Under the pieces are notes generated by a model. That model did not search any database, was not told where the DNA came from, and saw only the letters and a program-made list of their open reading frames with translations. Shown in pieces: positions 50,253 through 60,365 of a stretch of 64,000 bases of DNA. The first letter of the stretch is position 1, and each line of letters starts with the position of its first letter. This DNA is from Prochlorococcus marinus str. MIT 0918 (GTDB taxonomy: Bacteria; Cyanobacteriota; Cyanobacteriia; PCC-6307; Cyanobiaceae), in contig NZ_CP114780.1 in NCBI RefSeq assembly GCF_027359415.1, positions 1,572,764-1,636,763 on the forward strand, read 5' to 3'. Position numbers and translations under genes: made by a program.

Positions 50253-50702
50253 ATGAACTTATTATTGATTAACGGTCCAAATCTTAATCTGCTTGGCAAG
50301 CGAGAACCTTCTATTTATGGCTTAGAGACTTTGGAAACCATTGAAGAAGCATTGACGAAGAAGGCTATCAGTCATGGAGTAACCCTTCAGAGTTTTCAAA
50401 GTAATTCAGAAGGTCAGATCGTTGACCGAATTCAACAATCAATTGCAAATGTTGATGCAATTTTGATAAATGCTGGAGCTTATACTCATACTTCTGTTGC
50501 AATAAGAGACGCTTTATTGGGGGCACAAATTCCTTATGTGGAATTACATCTAAGTAATACCTATGCAAGAGAAGGGTTTCGGCAGAAGTCTTTACTTGCT
50601 GATAGTGCAATTGGAATTATATGTGGATTTGGGGGTATGAGTTATGAGCTTGCTTTAGAAGGAGCTTTAGCATTTTTGAATAAGAATAAAAATAAGAATT
50701 AG
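50253..50702 (+). CDS. aroQ: 3-dehydroquinate dehydratase, type II
   Basis: A 149-residue AroQ. The N-terminus [20 protein letters not shown] has the active-site Tyr/Arg, [19 protein letters not shown] is the substrate loop and [20 protein letters not shown] holds the catalytic histidine region. Step 3 of the shikimate pathway. ATG at 50253. miaE starts 2 bp after its stop, so they are probably co-transcribed. Confidence 0.97.
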   Translation: MNLLLINGPNLNLLGKREPSIYGLETLETIEEALTKKAISHGVTLQSFQSNSEGQIVDRIQQSIANVDAILINAGAYTHTSVAIRDALLGAQIPYVELHLSNTYAREGFRQKSLLADSAIGIICGFGGMSYELALEGALAFLNKNKNKN

Positions 50703-50704
50703 AA

Positions 50705-51319
50705 ATGTATAAATTACAAAAAAAAATAACCACTCCGAGAAAGATTACGTGGTTGAAGAGTTCTACGAGTCAAAGCTGGATAAAGCAAGCAATTGCAAAC
50801 CCTATTGAAATTCTTATCGACCATGCTAATTGCGAGAGAAAAGCTGCTGGTTTTGCTATTCAGCTTATGTTTCGTTATTTATCCGAACCAGGATTAGCAG
50901 AAGTCTTAAGCCCCTTGGCAAGAGAAGAATTGGAACATTTTGAAAAAGTAATTGGTATTTTGCATTCAAGAGGTAGATATCTAGAGCCTTTAGCAGCACC
51001 TCCTTATGGCGGGTTATTAATGAAAAGGATTAGAAAAGAAGAGCCTTTAAGGATGCTTGATAGTTTTCTTGTTGCTGGATTAATTGAAGCAAGAAGTCAT
51101 GAACGTATGAGTTTGCTTGCAAAATTTAGTCCTGATGATGAATTGAAAAACTTATATGGAGAATTACTAAAAAGTGAAGCTAGGCATTTTGGCTTGTATT
51201 TCTCTCTAGCTGAACAACGCTTTGACCGATCAGAAATTATTTCTAGATTAAATGAGCTAGCGTTCCTGGAATCATCGATCCTTTCAGAATTACATTATGA
51301 GCCAAGAATGCATAGCTGA
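50705..51319 (+). CDS. miaE: tRNA 2-methylthio-N6-isopentenyl-A37 hydroxylase
   Basis: A 204-residue non-heme diiron monooxygenase. The iron ligands are in two E...ExxH-type sets: DHANCERKAAGFA and LAREELEHFEKV, then AGLIEARSHERM and KSEARHFGLY. MiaE hydroxylates the isopentenyl group of ms2i6A37 in tRNAs that read UNN codons. Located between aroQ and cobI on the same strand. Confidence 0.92.
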   Translation: MYKLQKKITTPRKITWLKSSTSQSWIKQAIANPIEILIDHANCERKAAGFAIQLMFRYLSEPGLAEVLSPLAREELEHFEKVIGILHSRGRYLEPLAAPPYGGLLMKRIRKEEPLRMLDSFLVAGLIEARSHERMSLLAKFSPDDELKNLYGELLKSEARHFGLYFSLAEQRFDRSEIISRLNELAFLESSILSELHYEPRMHS

Positions 51320-51365
51320 GAGTAAGTTTTTAACTAAATAAGTATTTACTCAGGCAGAATCTAAG

Positions 51366-52151
51366 ATGATCTTTTTTCGATTTTTAAATAAGTTTTTTTC
51401 TACGTTATTCTTTAAAGTAAGAAGGCATAGCCAAGTACCATCTTTAACATTTGTAGGCATTGGGCCAGGTGACCCTTCTCTTTTAACCTTTGCGGCTGTT
51501 GATGCAATTAAGCGATCAAGTTTAGTTGCTTTTCCAGTTGCGCGGCTTGAGGGTAGAAGTATTGCAAGAGAGGTGGTTTCTAATCTAATAAAACATAAGA
51601 AATGCTTGCCAATCTTGTTCCCAATGGTTAAAGAAGAAGACATACTTAAAAAATCATGGAAAGAAGGAAGTGAGCAGTTAGTAAAAGCAGTTACAGATGG
51701 GGAAAAAGTAGTTTTATTATGTTTAGGGGATCCTTCTTTGTATGCAACAAGTGCTTATATTATGATGGAAATCAAAAGAAACTATCCACATGTGCCATTG
51801 AAAGTAATACCTGGTGTTACTTCTTTTTCTGCAGGAGCAGCATTTTTCAAATGGCCCTTGGCTTTAAAAGATGAATCACTAATAGTTCGCACTGTTCCAA
51901 AATATAATCAAGATTTTAGACAAATGTTAGCTAAAATAGATCTTTCTAATTCGTCACTTGTACTGTTAAAATTGGGGAAGAAGTGGGAATGGGTAAAAAC
52001 AATACTCGAGGAAGAAAAATTATTAGAGAGTACACTGGTTGTAGAAAGAATTGGTTTCCTTGATGAGAAGATAACTATTGCAAGCCAAGTTGATTTTGAG
52101 GTTTCATCATACTTCTCATTGTTAATTATAAGAAGAGAAAAAACTTTTTGA
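51366..52151 (+). CDS. cobI: Precorrin-2 C20-methyltransferase
   Basis: A 261-residue SAM-dependent tetrapyrrole methylase. The family opening LTFVGIGPGDPSLLTFAAV starts only at about residue 29; the first 28 residues are hydrophobic and basic and may be an artefact or an extension. GEKVVLLCLGDPSLYATSAYI and VIPGVTSFSAGAAFF follow. It methylates C20 of precorrin-2 in corrin (B12) synthesis, which Prochlorococcus carries out in its pseudo-B12 form. ATG at 51366. Confidence 0.93.
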   Translation: MIFFRFLNKFFSTLFFKVRRHSQVPSLTFVGIGPGDPSLLTFAAVDAIKRSSLVAFPVARLEGRSIAREVVSNLIKHKKCLPILFPMVKEEDILKKSWKEGSEQLVKAVTDGEKVVLLCLGDPSLYATSAYIMMEIKRNYPHVPLKVIPGVTSFSAGAAFFKWPLALKDESLIVRTVPKYNQDFRQMLAKIDLSNSSLVLLKLGKKWEWVKTILEEEKLLESTLVVERIGFLDEKITIASQVDFEVSSYFSLLIIRREKTF

Positions 52152-52271
52152 AATCATAGAAAATATTTTGTTTGTTTCCTTAATTAGCAGTTTAAAATCA
52201 ATTGAGTATTTTAAATTTTTTCTTCCTATAATCTAGCTAAGGATTATCAGGTTATTTTATATTTAGATCCT

Positions 52272-52733
52272 ATGAAGACTTATTGGTCACTAAGTAAAAA
52301 ACTATGCATTGAAATTCTCTATGATCACATCAGTGACAACTTTGTATGTCAGTTGATATGGGAAAGGTTGGGATACATTCTCAAAGAAGGTGGCTGTAGC
52401 CTTTATTATGCTAGTCCGACCACTCCTGCTTATTGGGTTGAAAAGTATCAACAGGCACCTCAAGTAATTGCTCGGAGAGATGCTTCAGTTCATTTAACTA
52501 GATCAATCCCCAAAAAATATAAGCAAAGTTTGAAAGAATGTTTAGATTTTGAGGGTTATTCCATTAATGAACTTTTCCCACGAAGAACCAGAAGAGCTAC
52601 TGCTGTGAATTGGCTTTTATCATGGGGATTAATCAGAGGGGAGAAATTGCCGGAATCTGGAAATCTCCCGACTTTGCTTAAAAAGCCGCTTAATCCATTG
52701 GCAGGTCACCCTGGAGACCCTCTAATTGAATAA
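52272..52733 (+). CDS. DUF1823 family protein
   Basis: A 153-residue conserved cyanobacterial protein. Characteristic strings are ISDNFVCQLIWERLGY, SPTTPAYWVEKYQQAPQVI, SVHLTRSIPKKYKQ and ELFPRRTRRATAVNWLLSW. The function is unknown. It is soluble, with an aromatic/positively charged middle. Positioned between cobI and der. Confidence 0.85.
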   Translation: MKTYWSLSKKLCIEILYDHISDNFVCQLIWERLGYILKEGGCSLYYASPTTPAYWVEKYQQAPQVIARRDASVHLTRSIPKKYKQSLKECLDFEGYSINELFPRRTRRATAVNWLLSWGLIRGEKLPESGNLPTLLKKPLNPLAGHPGDPLIE

Positions 52734-52868
52734 CCCTTGGCATTTAATTTGGCTTTTGCTAGCTAATTAATTGGTCTGAACTTTTGTGCTTGATTAAATA
52801 TAAAGTAGGCTTAATTGCTTTTATTTACATTCTTTTAATAAGATAATTACTAAATTCGCTTAGATAAA

Positions 52869-54239
52869 ATGGCGCGACCTATTGTAGCCATTATTGGTCG
52901 TCCAAATGTTGGTAAATCTACTCTGGTCAATAGACTATGCCGTAGTCGAGACGCGATAGTTCATGATCAGCCTGGAGTCACTAGAGATCGCAGTTATCAG
53001 GAAGGGTTTTGGGCCGATAGAGAATTTACTGTGGTTGATACGGGAGGGCTGGTTTTTAATGATGAAAGTGAGTTTTTACCAGAGATAAGACAACAGGCCG
53101 AACTTGCACTTACAGAAGCAGCAATTGCTTTAATTATTGTTGATGGTCAGCAAGGTTTGACGGTTGCTGATGAGGCTATCGCGGAGTGGATTAGAAGTTA
53201 TGATTGTAAGGCTTTAGTAGCTGTAAACAAATGTGAATCTCCAGAGATAGGTCTTTCAATGGCAGCTGAATTTTGGAGATTAGGTTTGGGAAATCCATAT
53301 CCTGTTTCGGCAATACATGGAGTAGGTACTGGTGACTTAATGGATAAAGTAGTTGAATTACTACCGCCTAAGGAACTAGATGCTGAAGGGAAAGACAATA
53401 TTCAAGTATCAATTATTGGGCGACCAAATGTAGGTAAATCTAGTTTGTTGAATGCAATCAGTGGAGAGAATAGAGCAATTGTTAGTTCTATTAGAGGTAC
53501 TACAAGGGATACTATTGACACATCAATAATTAGAGAAAATAGATGTTGGAGATTAATTGATACGGCTGGAATACGTCGACGTAAAAGTGTTCAATATGGC
53601 CCAGAGTTTTTTGGGATCAATCGTAGTTTTAAAGCAATTGAAAGAAGTGATGTATGTCTTTTGGTTGTAGATGCATTAGAAGGTGTTACTGAACAAGATC
53701 AACGCCTTGCAGGAAGAATTGAACAAGAAGGAAGAGCGTGTTTGATAATTGTTAATAAATGGGATGCTGTTGAAAAAGATACTTATACAATGCCAATCAT
53801 TGAGAAAGAACTTCGAGCAAAATTATATTTTTTAGATTGGGCAAAAATGTTATTCACTTCAGCGCTTACGGGGAAGAGAGTTGAACATATTTTTCGATTG
53901 GCCTCTTTAGCTGTTGAACAGCATAGAAGAAGAGTATCTACATCAGTAGTTAATGAAGTAATTTCGGAGGCTTTAAGTTGGAGAAGTCCACCAACGAGTA
54001 GAGGTGGTAGGCAAGGGAGGCTTTACTACGCAACACAAGTAGCAAGTGCTCCGCCTAGCTTTACTCTTTTTGTAAACGAACCTAAACTATTTGGTGATTC
54101 ATATAGAAGGTATATAGAGAGACAATTAAGAGAAGGACTAGGGTTTGAAGGTACTCCGTTGAAATTATTTTGGCGAGGTAAGCAACAACGAGAAGTTGAG
54201 AGAGAGATTGCTCGTAAGCAAAATAATACGCCTAGTTAA
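52869..54239 (+). CDS. der: Ribosome-assembly GTPase Der (EngA)
   Basis: A 456-residue tandem-domain GTPase. Domain 1 has [14 protein letters not shown] at residue 9, DTGGLV and NKCE; domain 2 has [13 protein letters not shown] near residue 184, DTAGIRRRK and NKWD. The C-terminal KH-like domain ends with [10 protein letters not shown]. It acts in 50S maturation. ATG start. The ecfT gene follows after 4 bp. Confidence 0.98.
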   Translation: MARPIVAIIGRPNVGKSTLVNRLCRSRDAIVHDQPGVTRDRSYQEGFWADREFTVVDTGGLVFNDESEFLPEIRQQAELALTEAAIALIIVDGQQGLTVADEAIAEWIRSYDCKALVAVNKCESPEIGLSMAAEFWRLGLGNPYPVSAIHGVGTGDLMDKVVELLPPKELDAEGKDNIQVSIIGRPNVGKSSLLNAISGENRAIVSSIRGTTRDTIDTSIIRENRCWRLIDTAGIRRRKSVQYGPEFFGINRSFKAIERSDVCLLVVDALEGVTEQDQRLAGRIEQEGRACLIIVNKWDAVEKDTYTMPIIEKELRAKLYFLDWAKMLFTSALTGKRVEHIFRLASLAVEQHRRRVSTSVVNEVISEALSWRSPPTSRGGRQGRLYYATQVASAPPSFTLFVNEPKLFGDSYRRYIERQLREGLGFEGTPLKLFWRGKQQREVEREIARKQNNTPS

Positions 54240-54243
54240 CTAA

Positions 54244-55161
54244 ATGGATTTTTTAAAAAGGGTTCCAATAGGTCAATATGTCGCAGGTTCTTCGGGATGG
54301 TTGAGAAGAATTGACCCAAGGGTTAAATTCTCTTGGGTTTTGATGTTTTTAATTACACCAATACTTGCGGGACCGTTGTGGAGAGTCTGTATAGTTATTT
54401 CACTTCTTTTTATTACTTTTATTGGCTCCTTGCCTTTAAGAGTTGTTTGGAGAACGCTGGTTTTTTTAGTTATTCTTTCTTGTTTTTTTGGTCTTTTTGC
54501 GATGTTTTTGCCAACAAATGAAGTTGTTGGCCAGTTAAACATACGAACCCCTCAAGAACTTCCAAATGCCATAACCTTTGGTCCCTCTTGGGAAATTTTA
54601 AGATTTGGTCCTTTTGATTTCGGTCAGCTTTCTATAGGCCCTTTTGTTGTTGACAGGCAATCTGCTGAATTAGGAGTGAAAACCTCAACATTAATTTTCA
54701 CCGTTGTTTATAGCGTTAATCTCATGCTAATAACCACTTCCCCAGAGGATTTGATGTGGACTTTAAGATGGTTCCTTACTCCGCTTGCTTTGATTGGATT
54801 CCCATTGGATAGAATGAGCTTTCAGCTTTTATTGGCTTTACGTTTTATACCTTTGGTTCAAGAAGAATGTCAAAATCTACTTCGATCCTTGGCTACAAGA
54901 GCAGTTGATTTTAGAAAATTGGGATTCAAAAAATCTATAGGATTAATTTTATCAGTGGGAGAACGCTTGCTTTTAAATATTTTATTAAGAGCTGAACAAG
55001 GTGGGGATGCTCTTTTGATTAGGAGAGGGGGGTACTTGTTAAGCCCAGATTTATTCAAGCCAAAGAATTCTTGGAAAAAAAAGTCAAGATGGATCAATTT
55101 ATTCTCGGCTTGCTTATTGATATTTGTCTTATGTTTAAGATATAAATATGGTTTGATTTGA
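54244..55161 (+). CDS. ecfT: Energy-coupling factor transporter transmembrane protein (EcfT/CbiQ family)
   Basis: A 305-residue membrane protein. The opening GSSGWLRRIDPRVKFSWVLMFL is family-specific, and two cytoplasmic coupling motifs are seen as RSLATRAVDFRKLGF and RAEQGGDALLIRRG, matching the Ala-Arg-Gly type pair of EcfT in modified form. It couples the ABC ATPases to a substrate-binding S component for vitamins or metals. No ATPase or S component lies beside it here, as is usual for scattered ECF systems in cyanobacteria. Starts 4 bp after der. Confidence 0.85.
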   Translation: MDFLKRVPIGQYVAGSSGWLRRIDPRVKFSWVLMFLITPILAGPLWRVCIVISLLFITFIGSLPLRVVWRTLVFLVILSCFFGLFAMFLPTNEVVGQLNIRTPQELPNAITFGPSWEILRFGPFDFGQLSIGPFVVDRQSAELGVKTSTLIFTVVYSVNLMLITTSPEDLMWTLRWFLTPLALIGFPLDRMSFQLLLALRFIPLVQEECQNLLRSLATRAVDFRKLGFKKSIGLILSVGERLLLNILLRAEQGGDALLIRRGGYLLSPDLFKPKNSWKKKSRWINLFSACLLIFVLCLRYKYGLI

Positions 55162-55243
55162 GTTCCTTGGAAATTGGTTTTGGAATTGATATTTCTTTGA
55201 TTTTATAAGTAATTAATCACTTTATCGACTTACAAGTATCATA

Positions 55244-55543
55244 TTGAGTGAATTATCATTGTTTTGGAATTTGAGCTTCGCTTCTGAGAGATATCTTAAC
55301 CATCCCACTTTTGGGATGCTCTATTTGGTTTCCCCTGCAGGCGAAGGAAGAGATATTTATGCAACTCTTTATGCTCAGAAAATGTTTTTTTTAGTTTCAC
55401 TGCAACCAAGAGGCGCAGAATTTGAGGTGATTCCTTATATGGATGCCCGTCATTATGCAGATATGAACCTAGCCCGTTGTAGAAGAGATAAATCTGAGGA
55501 CTTTGAAGTGTGGCAAAAATTATTTAAGCAAACTTTTATTTAA
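55244..55543 (+). CDS. pipX: PII-interacting protein PipX
   Basis: A 99-residue PipX. The Tudor-like region is ERYLNHPTFGMLYLVSPAGEG, TLYAQKMFFLVSLQPRGAEFEVIPYMDARHYAD broken into its segments, and the end KLFKQTFI matches the two C-terminal helices. PipX joins NtcA to stimulate nitrogen genes when 2-oxoglutarate is high, and binds PII when it is low. The frame begins at a TTG at 55244; the usual start would be a few residues later. pipY follows. Confidence 0.93.
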   Translation: MSELSLFWNLSFASERYLNHPTFGMLYLVSPAGEGRDIYATLYAQKMFFLVSLQPRGAEFEVIPYMDARHYADMNLARCRRDKSEDFEVWQKLFKQTFI

Positions 55544-55550
55544 TTTAGCA

Positions 55551-56225
55551 GTGAAAGCCAATCTAGATTTAAAAGAATTTAAGCAATTACTTCCTAGTCA
55601 AGTAAACCTTTTGGCTGTAAGCAAGGGGCATGAAATTAGTCAAATAAAATCCCTGGCATCTCAAGGGCAAATTGATTTTGGGGAAAGTAGAGTCCAAGAA
55701 GCTTTACCTAAAATAGAATCTCTAAAATATTTGAAAGATATCAAATGGCATTTTATTGGTAACCTTCAAGCAAATAAAGTACGTCAGGTTGTTAGGTCTT
55801 TTGATGTAATCCATTCAGTAGACTCTTTGAAACTAGCAAAAAGAATTTCAAGAATAGCTGTTGAAGAAGTTAAAAAAATGACTGTTATGGTCCAAGTGAA
55901 ATTTCGAGAGGATACTAATAAGTCTGGATTATTACCTGATGAGATTAGAGCTCAATGGAATCAATTTCTTGAATTGCCTAATGTCAACATTGTAGGAGTT
56001 ATGACAATTTCACCTATTGCTCTACAGAATATTCAAAGAAGAACTCTTTTTAGAGAATGTAAAACATTTGCTGCTGAATTGAATTTAAAAGAGTGCTCAA
56101 TGGGAATGAGCGGAGATTGGAAAGAGGCAGTAGAAGAAGGGGCAACCTGGATACGTCTAGGTTCTTTATTATTTGGCAATAGTCTGCGCCGTCAATTAAG
56201 CCAAGATATCAAGAAAAGCAATTAA
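55551..56225 (+). CDS. pipY: PLP homeostasis protein PipY (YggS family)
   Basis: A 224-residue PLP-binding protein. Lysine in VNLLAVSKGHEISQIK carries the cofactor; FGESRVQEAL, WHFIGNLQANKVRQV, VHSVDSL and LKECSMGMSGDWKEAVEEGATWIRLGSLLFG follow. It keeps free PLP in balance. GTG at 55551 gives a start 7 bp after the pipX stop and a typical N-terminus; the frame is open to TTG 55503 within pipX. pipX and pipY form a conserved cyanobacterial pair. Confidence 0.9.
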   Translation: MKANLDLKEFKQLLPSQVNLLAVSKGHEISQIKSLASQGQIDFGESRVQEALPKIESLKYLKDIKWHFIGNLQANKVRQVVRSFDVIHSVDSLKLAKRISRIAVEEVKKMTVMVQVKFREDTNKSGLLPDEIRAQWNQFLELPNVNIVGVMTISPIALQNIQRRTLFRECKTFAAELNLKECSMGMSGDWKEAVEEGATWIRLGSLLFGNSLRRQLSQDIKKSN

Positions 56226-56356
56226 AAACCTTGCTCCTGCTTATAAATAACGCTATTTAAGTAATTAGGGATATATTTTCCTTGAGAAAGGTACTTTTCC
56301 CTTCAGTTCGGAATTATCCGAAAAGAACTCAAAACCATTCAGAGAGGATTTAAAAG

Positions 56357-56926
56357 GTGTCGCTTATTTCACGTCTTAGAGCTGTTGTCGCTGGTGAAGA
56401 CTATTTAGATGGTGATTTTGATGAGCTTGACTATGAAACAGGTGAAGGTTTTGAGGGCTCAGATCAAGTCGGAAGTAACGGTTCGAATGGGTTAACCCCT
56501 TTTTCTGGTTCCAATCCTTTTACTACTAGAGATTCTTCATCGAAGGTGATAGGAATGCCTGGTATCTCAACGGCAACTGCAGAAGTCAGCTTGATGGAGC
56601 CAAGAAGTTTTGATGAAATGCCTAAAGCAATTCAAGCATTGAGAGAAAGAAAAACAGTTATTTTGAATTTAACAATGATGGAGCCAGATCAAGCTCAGAG
56701 AGCAGTTGATTTTGTTGCTGGTGGTACTTTTGCGATAGATGGACATCAAGAACGTGTTGGTGAGAGTATTTTCCTTTTTGCTCCAAGTTGTGTAACAGTA
56801 ACTAATTCCTTTCAAGAAGAACCTTCTCCATCTAGTGTGACCACCTCAGATTCTGACAATGATTCTAATGAAGATCTTTCTGCGCCAGAACCTGCTTGGG
56901 GCGAACCTGTTTCAACAGCAATTTGA
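56357..56926 (+). CDS. sepF: Cell division protein SepF
   Basis: A 189-residue SepF (Cdv2 of cyanobacteria). The N-terminus [19 protein letters not shown] is the membrane-binding amphipathic helix. A Ser/Gly-rich linker follows, then the SepF core [51 protein letters not shown] in its parts, and an acidic tail. It anchors FtsZ to the membrane. GTG start. proC starts 6 bp after its stop. Confidence 0.95.
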   Translation: MSLISRLRAVVAGEDYLDGDFDELDYETGEGFEGSDQVGSNGSNGLTPFSGSNPFTTRDSSSKVIGMPGISTATAEVSLMEPRSFDEMPKAIQALRERKTVILNLTMMEPDQAQRAVDFVAGGTFAIDGHQERVGESIFLFAPSCVTVTNSFQEEPSPSSVTTSDSDNDSNEDLSAPEPAWGEPVSTAI

Positions 56927-56932
56927 GAATCG

Positions 56933-57757
56933 GTGTCTTTGTCTTTGGGTGTAATTGGATTAGGAAGAATGGCTCAGGTCATTCTTCAGAGTTTATTTTT
57001 AAAAGAAAAATTTAGTTCAGATGAAGTTTTAGGAGTAGTAGGTAAAACAAAAAGTGTAGAACAGGTTTTAGCCCAATTTTCTAATGATATCTCTGTAGTA
57101 GCGGCTAATGATTCAGAGGCTGAAAAGGTTTGGCAGTTGCCTGTGAAAATTTTGGCAGTTAAGCCTCAACAGATAAATCAGATTAAAGAAAAAGCTTATA
57201 TAGCTTCTGATTTGAGTAAAGATCGTCCGTTGTTAATTTCTATTGTGGCTGGAGTTAATTTGACGAGACTTCAGGCTCTATTCCCTTCCCACGCCTGTGT
57301 TCGTGCAGTTCCTAATACTCCAGTTTTAGTTGGGTCTGGGCTTACGGGACTCTCCTGGGGAGATAGGGTTTCGTTAGAACAGAGGGAATTAGTAGAAGCA
57401 ATCTTTAAGCCTAATAGTGAGGTTTTTGAATTACCAGAAGAACACTTAGATGCTTTCTTAGCATTGACTTCTTCGGGGCCTGCATATGTTGCTTTAATTT
57501 CTGAAGCATTGGCTGATGGTGCCGTTGCTGCGGGATTGCCTAGGGATTTAGCTCAATCTTTGACTCATTCAACGCTTGAGGGGACTGCTTTATTGCTAAA
57601 ACAAAAAGGATTACATCCTGGGCAACTGAAAGATATGGTTGCTTCACCTGCAGGAACTACTATCACTGCCTTACGTCATCTTGAAAAACAAGGATTGAGA
57701 TCGGCTTTAATTGAAGCTGTAGTTATTGCTGCACAAAAGAGTCGAGAAATGGCTTAA
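56933..57757 (+). CDS. proC: Pyrroline-5-carboxylate reductase
   Basis: A 274-residue ProC. NAD(P) motif LGVIGLGRMAQVILQ at the N-terminus, then AVKPQQINQI, SIVAGVNLTRLQ, RAVPNTPVLVGSG and the signature LTSSGPAYVALISEALADGAVAAGLPR. Last step of proline synthesis. It starts with GTG. The chain pipX-pipY-sepF-proC on one strand is conserved in cyanobacteria. It converges with the glycosyltransferase gene. Confidence 0.97.
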   Translation: MSLSLGVIGLGRMAQVILQSLFLKEKFSSDEVLGVVGKTKSVEQVLAQFSNDISVVAANDSEAEKVWQLPVKILAVKPQQINQIKEKAYIASDLSKDRPLLISIVAGVNLTRLQALFPSHACVRAVPNTPVLVGSGLTGLSWGDRVSLEQRELVEAIFKPNSEVFELPEEHLDAFLALTSSGPAYVALISEALADGAVAAGLPRDLAQSLTHSTLEGTALLLKQKGLHPGQLKDMVASPAGTTITALRHLEKQGLRSALIEAVVIAAQKSREMA

Positions 57758-57760
57758 AAA

Positions 57761-58921
57761 TTAAAGGAGATTGTTGTAAAGATTTTCTAGAGAATCAATA
57801 CTTTTTTTAAGAGTAAATTGCTCTAAGATTCTTAACCTTGCTCTTTTGCCAAGTTCAGAGATTAATAAGGGGTGTTCTTTCAGTACTGGGAGTAAAGTTT
57901 TTAATTGTGATGTCACACTTTCGGTGCTGATGATTATTCCCGCACCTTGTTTTAGAACTTCTCCATCAGCTCCTGCATCAGTAGCTATACAAGCTGTACC
58001 TGTTGCCATAGCCTCCAGCAAGGCTAGAGACAAGCCTTCTACTAAACTAGGCAGTATAAAAACTTCTGTACATTGCAGTAGAGCAACTTTTTTCTTTAAA
58101 TCAGCTTCGTATCCCCACCAGAGGATTTCACAATCATCTGTTGATAAGAAATTATTTTCTAGGGTTGGTCTCAGTGGACCATCTCCAACAATTACAAGCT
58201 GACATCCATTTGTATTACTTGCTTTCCATGCTTTTAAAAGAGCCTCTAGGTTTTTTTCTGCAGCAATTCTTCCCATATATAAGAAAGTTCTTTTTGAACC
58301 CAAACGGTTTTGTACATTTATTTTTTCAGATGATGCTGAGTCAGAATTGATAGGCATCCATATCTCTTCATCAACTCCGTTAGGAATTACGTCAAGCCTA
58401 TTTTTCTTTACTCCTAGTTTTATAAGTACTTCTGCTTGTTTGTCTGAAAAGACTATTACTTTATTAAAGCGTGAGAGAGCTGGGGCATAGAGTTGATAAG
58501 TAAGTTGTTGAGTGCTAGCTGTTAGGTTTCTTAGCTTTGAATCAAAAGGTGGATGAAAGGTAGCCACTAATGGGACATTAATTTGCTGACATAGATCTGG
58601 GAGCCTAAAGTCAAGAGGTGAAAGTGTAAGACTGGCATGAACAATGTCTGGTTTTAATCGTTCTAATGATTCTCTGAGTTCGCGTTGAGCACTTAGTGAA
58701 GGGATGGTATAAACCTGTGACTTAATTAAATATGGAAGGCTTACATCAGGATCATTAGCTAAGAGAGATGTTTTGGATGTATTGGAGTTGCCAGGGTTAT
58801 CAAAGTGAATAAAGCTAGTTTGATATCCTCTTTTCCTTAGTTCTTTGGTTGTACTAAATCCGTAGCTAACATTTCCGCAAAAGGGTGATTTTTTCCCAAG
58901 CCAGGCTATATGAGGAGACAC
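57761..58921 (-). CDS. Glycosyltransferase, GT4 family
   Basis: A 386-residue GT-B fold glycosyltransferase. The donor-binding C-terminal half has FLYMGRIAAEKNLEALLKAW, QLVIVGDGPLRPTLE and the signature FILPSLVEGLSLALLEAMATGTACIATDAG. The N-terminal acceptor domain starts HIAWLGKKSPFCGNVSYGF. GTG start at 58921. Sugar and acceptor are unknown; lipid glycosylation is one possibility for this family in cyanobacteria. Confidence 0.87.
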   Translation of the reverse strand: MSPHIAWLGKKSPFCGNVSYGFSTTKELRKRGYQTSFIHFDNPGNSNTSKTSLLANDPDVSLPYLIKSQVYTIPSLSAQRELRESLERLKPDIVHASLTLSPLDFRLPDLCQQINVPLVATFHPPFDSKLRNLTASTQQLTYQLYAPALSRFNKVIVFSDKQAEVLIKLGVKKNRLDVIPNGVDEEIWMPINSDSASSEKINVQNRLGSKRTFLYMGRIAAEKNLEALLKAWKASNTNGCQLVIVGDGPLRPTLENNFLSTDDCEILWWGYEADLKKKVALLQCTEVFILPSLVEGLSLALLEAMATGTACIATDAGADGEVLKQGAGIIISTESVTSQLKTLLPVLKEHPLLISELGKRARLRILEQFTLKKSIDSLENLYNNLL

Positions 58922-58972
58922 CTGAAGAATACTTAGATGAACTTATTGAAAGTTAGCAGTTTTGGGAGTTAT

Positions 58973-60316
58973 TTAATGGATGTGTCCATTGAAAGCCTCA
59001 TAAAATGACAGGGCCGCAAGCACTATTAATAAAGGGATTAATCCAAACTTATTTAAGAAGGCACTTATTGATAATAGAGGAACAATTATTGCGATATTAT
59101 TCAAATTGTTCTGTAGGCCAAAGATTTTACCTAGTTGATCTGTTGGGGTATTTTTTTGAATTCTAGTTTGAGCAGGGATAACGATAAAAGATGTTCCTAT
59201 ACCAATAAGAGTGCAAAATAATGTGCAAAATAATATTGAACCTTGCGCTAAACCAAGTGCTATTAAACTGAAAGCTATGATAAGGAAGCCAATATTAGGA
59301 GTTTTAGCTTGATTCACCCTTGCTGTTTGAGTTAAATATATTGCTCCTAATGCAATGCCTAGGCCATTAAAGCCAAGAAGAACTCCAAACCTAGTAGGAC
59401 CTAAACTAGTGATCGTAGATGCGATGTGTATTGATAAAATATAAAGTGAAGCAAGTAAGCAATAAACAAAAATAATTTGAGTTAAAGATTTTTTAATTAT
59501 ATTATTCTCTAGTAATCTAAAACTTTTTTTTATCTGATCAATAATATTTCTCTTTGATGGCTGAAGCATATTCTCAATATTTTCCTTCAATTTAACTGAT
59601 CTAATTGTTGAAGATGCTATGAAATAGAAAATTGGTAACAGGAGAAATTCCCCACCTGTTATGCTTAAAAATCCGAAGAATGCTTTCATTAAAAGTAAGA
59701 AAACTTCTCCTAAGGAAAAACCCAAAATGATTGCTCCAATATTTGTAGATTGATATATTGAGTTAGCTGTAATAAGATTGTTTTTTGGCACTAATATAGG
59801 TATGATTGATTGCTCGGCTGGAGTTAGTATTTGTGTAAGACATGAGCTAATAAAAGTAATAAATAGAAATGCCCAATAGCCCCATTCACAACCTTTCCAA
59901 CTAGGACCAGGGAGAATACATATAGGAATTAAAAGCATTAGTAAGCCTTTCATTAGGTTTGTAAAATACAGTACCTTTATTTTTTGAAAAAAATCTACAA
60001 TTATTCCTGATATTCCTCCAATAAGTATTGCAGGCAAAGTATTTGCTATATAAACACCTGTTGCAAGAAGTGTGATTCTGTTAGTTTTAATTTCGATTAA
60101 TGAACTTAAATTAGAGGAAGGTATTTCAATTAATTCAGTATGAATTTGATTAATATCAACCCAGTATTTACTAATTAGGTAAATAGATAAAACTATGTAG
60201 AGTTTATCAGCTAATTGAGAAAAAATTTGTGACACCCATATCCTTTTGTATCCTTTTATAAGAAATAGTGTTTTTACTCCTTTTTCTGAGGTTTTAATAT
60301 CTCTTTTGAATTTCAT
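58973..60316 (-). CDS. Major facilitator superfamily transporter
   Basis: A 447-residue membrane protein with about 12 hydrophobic segments, beginning IKGYKRIWVSQIFSQLADKLYIVLSIYLI. The loop AILIGGISGIIVDFFQKIKVLYFTN resembles the family loop between helices 2 and 3, and the second half has PTRFGVLLGFNGLGIALGAIYL. Related to MFS exporters; substrate unknown. ATG start. Separated from recO by 49 bp on the same strand. Confidence 0.8.
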   Translation of the reverse strand: MKFKRDIKTSEKGVKTLFLIKGYKRIWVSQIFSQLADKLYIVLSIYLISKYWVDINQIHTELIEIPSSNLSSLIEIKTNRITLLATGVYIANTLPAILIGGISGIIVDFFQKIKVLYFTNLMKGLLMLLIPICILPGPSWKGCEWGYWAFLFITFISSCLTQILTPAEQSIIPILVPKNNLITANSIYQSTNIGAIILGFSLGEVFLLLMKAFFGFLSITGGEFLLLPIFYFIASSTIRSVKLKENIENMLQPSKRNIIDQIKKSFRLLENNIIKKSLTQIIFVYCLLASLYILSIHIASTITSLGPTRFGVLLGFNGLGIALGAIYLTQTARVNQAKTPNIGFLIIAFSLIALGLAQGSILFCTLFCTLIGIGTSFIVIPAQTRIQKNTPTDQLGKIFGLQNNLNNIAIIVPLLSISAFLNKFGLIPLLIVLAALSFYEAFNGHIH

Positions 60317-60365
60317 ATGTTTAATTTTCTTATGTATTTAAAAGGTTCAATTTTATTCAATACAA

